Shown: piece after piece, positions 36,817 through 43,958 of the stretch
How positions within the stretch are numbered: position 1 is the stretch's first letter
Layout: each line of letters opens with the position of its first letter
Translations under genes and position numbers: made by a program
The notes under the pieces: model-generated
Database searches by the model: none
Told to the model about the DNA's origin: nothing
The model's input: only the letters and a program-made list of their open reading frames with translations
Source of the DNA: Xanthomonas sp. 3793
GTDB taxonomy: Bacteria; Pseudomonadota; Gammaproteobacteria; Xanthomonadales; Xanthomonadaceae
Assembly: GCF_024806835.1 (NCBI RefSeq)
Contig: NZ_JANTYU010000003.1
Coordinates: 496,001-560,000 of the forward strand
Direction of reading: 5' to 3'
Length of the DNA: 64,000 nucleotides

Positions 36817-37405
36817 GACGGCAGGCTCCTTCAGGGACCGCGCAGGCGGCGCGGCGCAGTGTGCCAAGCGGGCCGTGAGCGCGGTGCGTATCGGGGCATG
36901 TTGCCGCGCCTGCAAGGGGCGAAGGCGATGACGTCCGCGCGGCGTGGCACGTGGCGGGGATGCCAGGGGCCGAACGCCCCACGCCATGCCTCGGCATGGC
37001 AAGCGGATGATTTAGAGCGGCTACGAAAACGTAGCGAGCGGTGGTCACGTGGGTGTGGACGGTGCGCTCAGCATCGGAGTGCGCGTGGTAGATGCCGCAC
37101 CGAGCACCCCCTGCGCCCACCTAGCGGTGGGCACAGTCTGTTTGTCAGCTGCTCTTGGCAGGTTGCCAGCACGTACCGGGCAGTGGTCTGTTGGAGATGC
37201 ACGGCGCACGGCGGATGCAGTGGGTGCGTGGGCCATGCCGATTCGGACACTGGCCGCGCCCGTCGGAGGCTGTGCGATGGTTTTGTCAGCCGCTTCCAGC
37301 CGTCTGATGCATCGGCAGCGCCGCCCGCAACCCGCGCCGACACTGCATCGCACCGATTCGCGTCTCATCCATCACCGCGTCCGCCATCGCGAACCCACCA
37401 AGCGC
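36817..37405. other. Gap between the two paralogs, no gene seen
   Basis: About 590 bases. It contains a GCCATGCC/GGCATGGC hairpin near 36985 and GC-rich sequence with no supported frame. It probably holds a promoter for paralog 1. Confidence 0.5.
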
Positions 37406-39583
37406 TTAGTTGCGCTTGGACACCGGCGGCAGCAGACCCGGCTGCTCGTCGTACCACTCGCGTGCGCCGGCAAGATGCCACTGGCGCTGTTTGCCATCGA
37501 TTTCGATGCCGGCGCCGAGCACGCCCCAGCGCAGATACAGGTTGCCACGGCGCGCGTCGTCGTCCAGGGCCAGACGCGCGCGCAACGACAGACGTGTATT
37601 TTCCGCCTGCAGGTCGTCGACCGTCAGCTGTTGCTTGCGCCAGCGCACCCGCCCGGTGGCATCGAGCTCGCCCGAATCCAGCAGGCCCACCACCCAGCGC
37701 GGATAGTCGGCCCGCTGTGCGAACACCGACAGCAACGGCGCGGCATCGCGCATGCGCAGCGCGGCGTCGGCATCCAGCTGGAACGGCGCACTGGCCTGGA
37801 TGGTGCCGGCCCCGACCTGCAGCTCGCCCCACCAATTGGCGTCGGCAGTGTCATCGCCCACGCGCATGTTGCGCAAACGCACGCGTGTGCCGCTGAGGTC
37901 GAAGAACTTGGTCTTGAAGTCGGCGCGTTGCAGCTGCGCCTGCAATTCGGCATCGCCGCGCATCTGCATCCCGGCCAGCGCCAGATGCGCGCCCTGCCCA
38001 CGCAGATGCGCATGCCCGCTGCCGACATCGCCGGAGGCGTTGAGCGCGACATCGCCGGTCAGGCTGCCGCTGCCGCCGAGCAGGCGCACCGCTTTGCCGG
38101 AGAGATAGCGGTTGTAGACCGTCAGGTCGGGCACCTTCGCATCGCTGAAACGCAGCTGCGCCTTGAGCGTGTCGCGCAGGCGCGCCAGTTCGGCATCGCC
38201 ATGCATGGCCAGCTGCAGGTCGCGGCCATCCAGCAGGATCTGCCTGGGCGCATCGCGCGGTGCGGCGCGGAACGTGGGAATGCTCACATCCAGATGCGCC
38301 TGCGGGGTGGCGGCATCGTCGATGCGACCGCGCGCCCTGGCGATCCCGGTCAGGCGCGTGTCGAACACCTGTGCCGCCGCCTCCACGCGCGGGATCTCCA
38401 GGCTGCTGCCGTTGGTCAGCCGGCCTTGCGCCAGGCGCAGATCGGCCTCCACCAGGCCACCGCCTTCCAGCTGAAACCACGGCTTGCGCACGAACAGCTC
38501 GGCGATCCAGTTCAAGGATTCGAACTTCCAGCGCCCCTGCACCTGGCCCGACAACCGCGGCAGGAGCAGCGCCGGCTCCTGGAAGGGAATGCTGCGGCCG
38601 GCAACGCGCAGATCGGCGTGCAGTTCGCTGCCGGTGTCTGCATCGCGCGGCAACCGCGCCTGTACGCGGATGTCCTGCGCCACATCCAGCTGCAGCGCCA
38701 GCATGCCGCGGTCGGTGGCGCCGACGCCGGCCAGCAATGGCAGCCGCCACACCGCATGGCTGCCCGGCTGCAGTGCGCCGCGATCCAGCGTGATGTCGGC
38801 CTCCACACGCGCCGCCGATGGACCGCTACGGATATCCACGTGCGGTGCCCCGGTATCGATCTTCAACGCCACCGTACCGGCCTTCAACTGCAGCCGCGCA
38901 TGGGTGATGCCGAGCTTGCGCAGGCCGGGCGCTTCATCGCGGTAGTGGCGCGGAAACTGGAACTGCGCATCCAGCTGCGCGCCATTGAAGACCTGCACGC
39001 CATCGAAGCTGACCACCGCATCGCGGAAGCCCGCCTCGGACGCAAACAGCTCCGATGGCCCGCCCTTGAGCTGTTTCAGAAAGCCCACCGTGCCGTGGCC
39101 GTTGCCGGCGATCAGCAGTTTGCCCAGCCGCGCACTGCGGATGCTGTTGCTGCTGATCGCATCGAAGCGCAGCGTCCAGCCCTGATCGCCGCGTGGTGGT
39201 GGCGGAATGGGGGTGTCGGAGGTTTCCACTTCCGCGCTCAGGCCGGTGGCGTGCAGCCACGGCAGACGGACCTCGCGCCGAAACAAGGCCAGCAACGCGA
39301 CGCGCGCATGCGCACGATCGGCGTGGAAGACATACACGGTGCGGTTGGCCTGCCCGCGCATGCGCACGTTCCAGGCCATCACCTCGCCCGGGAACAGCGT
39401 CAGCGCCGGGCCGGTCTGCATGGTGAACTTGTGCGGCTGCCGGTTGGTGGTGGCGTCGAACAACGGCGTGTTGAGGAATACATTGCCGGCAACCAGATAC
39501 AGCGCGTACAGCGCCAACAGCACAAGCACCGCAAGCCGCCACGGTCGGGGCCAGCGCTGAAAGCGTTCGCGAAGAGAGGGCAT
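37406..39583 (-). CDS. AsmA-like membrane-anchored periplasmic protein, paralog 2
   Basis: A protein of about 725 residues from ATG 39583 (MPSLRERF); an in-frame ATG 10 codons earlier is possible. A transmembrane helix (RLAVLVLLALYALYLVAGNVFLNTPLF) is followed by a periplasmic region with repeated short strands such as LDGRDLQLAMHGDAELARLRDTLKAQLRFSDAKVPDLTVYNRYL and LLGGSGSLTGDVALNASGDVG. The C-terminus REWYDEQPGLLPP parallels the end of paralog 1, but the Ala/Pro/Thr linker is absent. Tandem duplication with divergence is evident; function unknown. Confidence 0.75.
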   Translation of the reverse strand: MPSLRERFQRWPRPWRLAVLVLLALYALYLVAGNVFLNTPLFDATTNRQPHKFTMQTGPALTLFPGEVMAWNVRMRGQANRTVYVFHADRAHARVALLALFRREVRLPWLHATGLSAEVETSDTPIPPPPRGDQGWTLRFDAISSNSIRSARLGKLLIAGNGHGTVGFLKQLKGGPSELFASEAGFRDAVVSFDGVQVFNGAQLDAQFQFPRHYRDEAPGLRKLGITHARLQLKAGTVALKIDTGAPHVDIRSGPSAARVEADITLDRGALQPGSHAVWRLPLLAGVGATDRGMLALQLDVAQDIRVQARLPRDADTGSELHADLRVAGRSIPFQEPALLLPRLSGQVQGRWKFESLNWIAELFVRKPWFQLEGGGLVEADLRLAQGRLTNGSSLEIPRVEAAAQVFDTRLTGIARARGRIDDAATPQAHLDVSIPTFRAAPRDAPRQILLDGRDLQLAMHGDAELARLRDTLKAQLRFSDAKVPDLTVYNRYLSGKAVRLLGGSGSLTGDVALNASGDVGSGHAHLRGQGAHLALAGMQMRGDAELQAQLQRADFKTKFFDLSGTRVRLRNMRVGDDTADANWWGELQVGAGTIQASAPFQLDADAALRMRDAAPLLSVFAQRADYPRWVVGLLDSGELDATGRVRWRKQQLTVDDLQAENTRLSLRARLALDDDARRGNLYLRWGVLGAGIEIDGKQRQWHLAGAREWYDEQPGLLPPVSKRN

Positions 39584-39613
39584 GGGCGCAAGCAGAGAAG
39601 AGTCTGCCGTCAC

Positions 39614-40203
39614 TATCGCGGGTGCGCCGACGGCGAGGCGTGAACGCTGAGCGCGCGCGATACCGTGGAGGCGTTGTCAGGTGCACGATGGAGCGCGCGC
39701 AGCAGCATCTGCGCGTGCTCCCAGGCAGGGGCGCGCCGGCCGTGTTCGGCTGGCGATGTACGCCGTGCTTCCCGACGGTGTGGTCAATGGACGTGGACGC
39801 CGCTGCCCATTGCAGCAGGGTCGCCTGCGGCAAGATGCCGGGCGCGGCCATGGTGGGCGTGCCGGTTTCCGCTATGCCCGGCATGTCCAGCCTCCCCATC
39901 CTGCAGGCGCCGCTGCGCGAAAGACGGGTGTCTGCGCCGGCGGAGCAGCCACGCCGACTCAACCGGGCCAGACCGTGGCGATGAGTGGCTTCACCGGCCC
40001 GGGCGCCCCGAGGCGGAGCCGATGGCGATGGCGATGGCGATGGCGCAGCGTATCGAAGCGGCGCACCTGCGCAAGCTGCTGGCTGCGTTGTCACGCATGC
40101 GGCGATCTCCGCAGTGAAGCACCGCTGCGGCGTCGATTAACTCTTTCGAAACTTCATGTCTGCCGACGCCACGCATCGACATGCGCGGGCCATGCGCGCG
40201 GGG
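39614..40203. other. Intergenic region upstream of the sRNA candidate
   Basis: About 590 bases. It contains a short GATGGCGATGGCGATGGC repeat near 40020-40040 but no frame with a family match or ribosome-binding site. Confidence 0.5.
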
Positions 40204-40204
40204 G

Positions 40205-40334
40205 ATAACGTTCCTACTCGCTCGCCGGCGGTGCGCAACGACTCTCCCTCCTGGCCGCCACAGCGACGAGTCACCAGTGGGTGGTGTTGTTCAATCCGCC
40301 GGACCGGCTCCCTGCGCCGGTCCGGCGTTTTTTT
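40205..40334 (+). ncRNA. Candidate small RNA with anti-Shine-Dalgarno loop and strong terminator
   Basis: A plus-strand intrinsic terminator (40297-40334) has no coding gene upstream. The preceding 80 bases fold: ACTCG-TCGC (40216-40225) pairs with GCGACGAGT (40263-40271), an inner GGCGG (40227-40231) pairs with CCGCC (40255-40259), and the 23-base loop exposes CTCTCCCTCCTGG, complementary to Shine-Dalgarno sequences. A second hairpin CACCA/TGGTG follows at 40272-40286. A weak -10 (GATAAC, 40204-40209) would give a transcript of about 120 nt. It may belong to an sX/Xoo-type sRNA family reported in Xanthomonas, which I cannot verify. Confidence 0.6.
40297..40334 (+). terminator. Strong intrinsic terminator, plus strand
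   Basis: A perfect 12-bp stem CGCCGGACCGGC / GCCGGTCCGGCG with a 7-base loop is followed by seven T. On the opposite strand no T-run follows, so it does not serve aroG. Confidence 0.85.
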
Positions 40335-40617
40335 GGCCGCTGGTGTGGCCGTTCAGGCGTTGGAGGATGGTGCTCCGCCGCACCATCGCCCCAGCCCTTT
40401 CCCACAGGCACAGGGGTTTTCGTTTCGCCAAAGAAAGACGCTTCACGATGGCGAGGCGGGCTGCCTTCATTCCGTCAGGAGCAGCAGCGCTCCTGACCTT
40501 CTCCCGCCGGAGAAGTGGCGCATCGCGCCGAAAGGATTCGGGCGACGCCTGGTGCCGCATCCGCAAGCCGCCCGACGCGCAATCCTGCCATCGGCCCGAC
40601 AATGCCACCTCCCGGGC

Positions 40618-41691
40618 TCATGCAGCCTCGGCAACCCGCCGCGCACGACGTGCACGCACCGCTGTCGCCAGACGCTCCAACACCTGCACCGAAGCGTCCC
40701 AATCCAGGCAGCCGTCGGTGATGCTCTGGCCGTAGGTCAGCTCGCAACCGGGCACCAGCTCCTGGCGGCCGCCGACCAGATGGCTCTCGACCATCACCCC
40801 GACGATGCGCGTCTCGCCGCCTTCCAGTTGCAGCGCGATGTCATCGATCACCTTGGGCTGGTTGTCGGGATTCTTGCCGCTGTTGGCGTGGCTGGCGTCG
40901 ATCATCAGGCGCGCCGGCAACCCGGATTTGTTGAGCACCTGGCTAGCCGCTTCCACACTGGCCGCATCGAAGTTGGGCACCTTGCCGCCGCGCAGGATCA
41001 CATGGCAATCCGGATTGCCCGCAGTGGCAGCCACCGCGGTCTGGCCATCCTTGGTCACGGCCAGGAAATGGTGCGGATGCGAGGCCGCACCCACCGCATC
41101 CACCGCAATCTTGACGTCGCCACCGGTGCCGTTCTTGAAGCCCACCGGGCACGACAGGCCCGAGGCCATTTCGCGGTGCACCTGGCTTTCGGTGGTGCGT
41201 GCGCCGATCGCGCCCCAGGCCACCAGGTCGGCGATGTATTGCGGCGAAATGATGTCGAGAAATTCCACACCCGCCGGCAAGCCGAGGTTGTTGATGTCGC
41301 GCAGCAGGCCGCGCGCCACCCGCAGCCCCTTGTTGATCTGGAAGCTGCCATCCAGGTCCGGATCGTTGATCAGGCCCTTCCAGCCGATGGTGGTACGCGG
41401 CTTTTCGAAGTACACCCGCATCACGATCTCCAGCGCGTCGCCGAACTGCTCGCGCAATGGGCGCAGCCGCTGCGCATACTCCATCGCCGCGACCGGGTCG
41501 TGGATCGAGCAGGGCCCGATCACCACCGCCAGGCGGTCGTCGCGCCCATGCAGGATGGCGTGCAGGGCGGCGCGCGAGTTGGTCACGGTCTCGGAGGCGC
41601 GCTCGTCGCAGGGCAGCAGCGACAGCAGCTGCGAAGGCGGTGCGAGGGCTTCGATCTTGCGGATACGCAGGTCATCGGTCACGGGCGGCAT
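40618..41691 (-). CDS. aroG: 3-deoxy-7-phosphoheptulonate (DAHP) synthase, class I
   Basis: A 357-residue enzyme that condenses phosphoenolpyruvate with erythrose 4-phosphate, the first step of aromatic amino acid synthesis. Family motifs are VVIGPCSIHDPVAAMEYAQRL, RVYFEKPRTTIGWKGLINDPDLDGSFQINKGL, GARTTESQVHREMASGLSCPVGFKNGTGG and MIDASHANSGKNP, giving the metal ligands Cys, His, Glu and Asp. Which amino acid inhibits it cannot be read with confidence. A leader peptide gene rich in aromatic codons and a terminator hairpin precede it, so transcription attenuation is likely. Confidence 0.96.
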   Translation of the reverse strand: MPPVTDDLRIRKIEALAPPSQLLSLLPCDERASETVTNSRAALHAILHGRDDRLAVVIGPCSIHDPVAAMEYAQRLRPLREQFGDALEIVMRVYFEKPRTTIGWKGLINDPDLDGSFQINKGLRVARGLLRDINNLGLPAGVEFLDIISPQYIADLVAWGAIGARTTESQVHREMASGLSCPVGFKNGTGGDVKIAVDAVGAASHPHHFLAVTKDGQTAVAATAGNPDCHVILRGGKVPNFDAASVEAASQVLNKSGLPARLMIDASHANSGKNPDNQPKVIDDIALQLEGGETRIVGVMVESHLVGGRQELVPGCELTYGQSITDGCLDWDASVQVLERLATAVRARRARRVAEAA

Positions 41692-41743
41692 AACGTTGTC
41701 TCGGGTCGGCAGTGCATAGGGAAGCCAGGCAAGGCGGCAACAA

Positions 41744-41773
41744 AAAAGCCGCCAGTGTGCGCTGGCGGCTTTT
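41744..41773 (-). terminator. Attenuator terminator upstream of aroG
   Basis: In the minus-strand transcript AAAAGCCGCCAG pairs with CTGGCGGCTTTT over a 6-base loop and runs into six U. It lies 53 bases before the aroG start and 24 bases after the leader peptide stop. Its 5' arm (CCGCCAGCG) is exactly complementary, over 9 bases, to CGCTGGCGG inside the leader ORF (41820-41828), a ready antiterminator. Confidence 0.85.
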
Positions 41774-41796
41774 CGGGAATGCTGCTGAAGATTTCT

Positions 41797-41880
41797 TCAG
41801 GGTGAGCGCAATCCGTCCTCCGCCAGCGGCATCGGAAAACCGTAGTACCAAAAATAAAACTGGCTGCGGGGTGCGTTCAT
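41797..41880 (-). CDS. Aromatic-rich leader peptide of aroG
   Basis: A 27-codon ORF reading MNAPRSQ, then FYFWYYGF, then PMPLAEDGLRSP and TGA. Seven of eight residues in the central block are Phe, Tyr or Trp. It sits just upstream of the aroG attenuator, and its codons 18-20 contain the sequence complementary to the terminator's 5' arm. Ribosome stalling on the aromatic block would free that segment to form the antiterminator. The ribosome-binding site is weak. The ORF is too short to be found by a usual length cut-off. Confidence 0.85.
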   Translation of the reverse strand: MNAPRSQFYFWYYGFPMPLAEDGLRSP

Positions 41881-42443
41881 GGGATGCATTGATACCACGC
41901 GTATTTGCGCGTTGCCACTGTTTCATCGGCAACGGACCATGCGCGTGGAAGCAATCGTCGGGTGGCGCGGCAAGCAGTCGTACGCATGGCAGCAGCGGTT
42001 GATCAGGGCAACGGGGCGCAATCCGATCGATGCTGACGTGCCGACTTCCTTACCTGCAGCAGCAGTATCACGGGGTATTGCCGCGCGTGCCCGGCGCGGT
42101 GCGATCAAGGCGCTGGCGTGGAGGTCTACCCTCCTGAAAGCGGATGCAATCGATGCAGGCGCGCCTTTACCCCGGCACACCACGCGGTGTTTCAGGCCCG
42201 CTCTTCGCGGCAAGCGGCTGCGCACACCGCGTCCGGGCGTTGTGACATGAACGATGCCGCACTGCGACGCTCGTCGTTTCTCGAGCGTCGCTGGGGCCGT
42301 CCCGCTCTGTGCAGGATTGCGCTCCGGACACTCTCCGGCCCAGGAACACCGAAAGTATCGTTTCACCACCAATGCCTGATGTCTCTCTGAATTGTGCAAT
42401 TTCCCATACAAGTCATGTACTTGTTACGCGATCAAACCTGATA
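41881..42443. other. Divergent intergenic region between aroG leader and the HipA-like gene
   Basis: About 560 bases that must hold the aroG promoter. No gene is supported. One copy of TATCGTTTCAC lies at 42356, resembling two copies just before the HipA-like gene. Confidence 0.5.
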
Positions 42444-42466
42444 TATCGTTTCATAAATCGTTTCAC
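42444..42466 (+). promoter_or_regulatory. Direct repeats, candidate operator of the HipA-like gene
   Basis: TATCGTTTCA (42444) and AATCGTTTCAC (42456) are 12 bp apart and end 3 bases before the GTG start; a third copy, TATCGTTTCAC, is at 42356. Position suggests autoregulation by the protein's own N-terminal helix-turn-helix, which is inference. Confidence 0.45.
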
Positions 42467-42468
42467 TC

Positions 42469-43854
42469 GTGGTTTGCATGCCCCAGCCCGAAGCAGTAGA
42501 ACGCCTGGTCACCACGCTGCGCGTCAACGGCCCGTTGCGCGGCGCCGATCTTGCCGCGCGATTGGGCGTGAGCAAGGCAACACTTTCTCGCCTGGTTGCC
42601 GCCGCAGGAACTGCGGTGCGGCGCTACGGCAGCGCGCGCGCCACCAGTTATGCCGCCGCGGGCGAGGTGCGGGGCGCGCGCGCCTGGCCGCTCTACCGCA
42701 TCGACAGCCATGCCCGCGTTGTGGCGCTGGGCCAGCTGCATGCACTCCATCACGACCACTTCTTCGTGGAGCTGCTGCAGGAAAACCCGGTGCTCCTGCA
42801 TCCGCCGATGCAGCTGGGCGTGTTCGAGTCGCTGCCCTGGTTTCTGGATGACCAACGCCCGCAGGGATTTCTGGGGCGCAATCTGGCACGCCGCGTCTCC
42901 GGGTCGTTGCGGCTACCTGAAAATCTCATGCTGTGGTCGCCCAGTGACACACTCGTCGCGCTGCTGTCCGATGGTCACGACCAGCTCGGCGACCTGCTCG
43001 TGGGCGAGCATGCGCTGGCTCGCGCGCTGTCGTCGATCGACCAGCCTGAGTGCATCGACATCGAGGCGCGCCTGCACGCATATCTCCAGCATGCCGATGC
43101 CGCCCTGCGCGGCGAGGACGTCGGCTCGTCCGCTGCAGGCGAGCAACCGAAGTTCACTGCCGTGCTGCGCGAACATGGCGCGTATCGTCCGGTCATTGTG
43201 AAGTTCTCCGACCGGATCGATCAGCCGGCCGGGCGGCGCTGGGCGGACCTGCTGCAGATGGAGCACCTTGCGAGCAACGTGCTACTTGCCGGTGGCATCG
43301 CAGCCGCAACGACGCAGCGGCTGCAGGCCGGCGAGCGCGTCTTTCTCGAATCCACGCGCTTCGATCGCACCCCGACGCTGGGCCGCCACGGTTTTGTCTC
43401 GTTGATGGCGATCTTTACCACGTTCTATGGGCAGTCGGAGGTCGGCACGTGGCGCGCGCTTGCGCCACTGCTCAAGCGCGATGGTTGGCTGAGTGCGGAC
43501 GATGCAGAGCGTCTTGAGGTGATCAGCTGGTTCGGCGTGCTCATCGGCAACACCGACATGCATCTGGGCAATGCAGCGCTGATTCTTGCCGACACCTTGC
43601 CGCTGCGGCTTGCGCCGGTGTACGACATGTTGCCGATGGCGCTGCGGCCGGCATCCAGTGGCGAAATCGTGCCACGGGATATCGAGATTCCACCACCCAC
43701 GGTCGGTCAATTCGCACAATGGCGACGCGCCGCGGAGATGGCCGAACAGTTCTGGCAGCGGTCCATGGACGACGTGGCCTTGAGCGATCCGATGCGCGGC
43801 ATCGCCACGCGTGCGTTGGCAAGCTTGCGCCGAACCGCATCGCGTCTTGCCTGA
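42469..43854 (+). CDS. HipA-family serine/threonine kinase with fused N-terminal HTH (YjjJ-like)
   Basis: A 461-residue protein. Residues about 5-60 form a winged helix (LRVNGPLRGADLAARLGVSKATLSRLVAAAG); residues about 120-450 form a HipA-like kinase with GEQPKFTAVL (nucleotide-loop region), VIVKFSD (catalytic Lys), the catalytic GNTDMHLGN (Asp363) and APVYDMLPM (metal Asp). The fused DNA-binding domain and absence of a hipB gene match E. coli YjjJ rather than HipBA. GTG 42469 or ATG 42478 may be the start. Likely role: toxin-like kinase or regulatory kinase; target unknown. Confidence 0.88.
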   Translation: MVCMPQPEAVERLVTTLRVNGPLRGADLAARLGVSKATLSRLVAAAGTAVRRYGSARATSYAAAGEVRGARAWPLYRIDSHARVVALGQLHALHHDHFFVELLQENPVLLHPPMQLGVFESLPWFLDDQRPQGFLGRNLARRVSGSLRLPENLMLWSPSDTLVALLSDGHDQLGDLLVGEHALARALSSIDQPECIDIEARLHAYLQHADAALRGEDVGSSAAGEQPKFTAVLREHGAYRPVIVKFSDRIDQPAGRRWADLLQMEHLASNVLLAGGIAAATTQRLQAGERVFLESTRFDRTPTLGRHGFVSLMAIFTTFYGQSEVGTWRALAPLLKRDGWLSADDAERLEVISWFGVLIGNTDMHLGNAALILADTLPLRLAPVYDMLPMALRPASSGEIVPRDIEIPPPTVGQFAQWRRAAEMAEQFWQRSMDDVALSDPMRGIATRALASLRRTASRLA

Positions 43855-43904
43855 CATCGCGTCTTGCCTGGTGTTACGCCGCGCCGATATGTATCACCGC
43901 AACA

Positions 43905-43948
43905 CCCCACTGCACGCCACGGCGATGAGGCCATGGCGTGCAGTGGGG
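43905..43948. terminator. Bidirectional 15-bp hairpin between converging genes
   Basis: A perfect stem CCCCACTGCACGCCA / TGGCGTGCAGTGGGG with a 14-base loop lies between the ends of the HipA-like gene and the TonB-dependent receptor gene. There is no T-run on either side, so termination may depend on the stem alone. Confidence 0.55.
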
Positions 43949-43958
43949 CAAACGTCAC

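Noticed and set aside
37049..39643. An 864-codon plus-strand frame opposite AsmA-like paralog 2.
   Set aside because: The minus-strand frame has a transmembrane start and homology to its neighbour; the plus frame is His/Gln/Arg-rich and starts without a ribosome-binding site.
41672..41932. An 86-codon minus-strand frame through the aroG leader region.
   Set aside because: It runs through the terminator hairpin in another frame; the 27-codon aromatic ORF fits the attenuator far better.
43905..43948. Insertion-sequence terminal inverted repeat.
   Set aside because: The 15-bp arms are only 14 bases apart with no cargo, and they sit between two converging gene ends, so a terminator-like hairpin is simpler.
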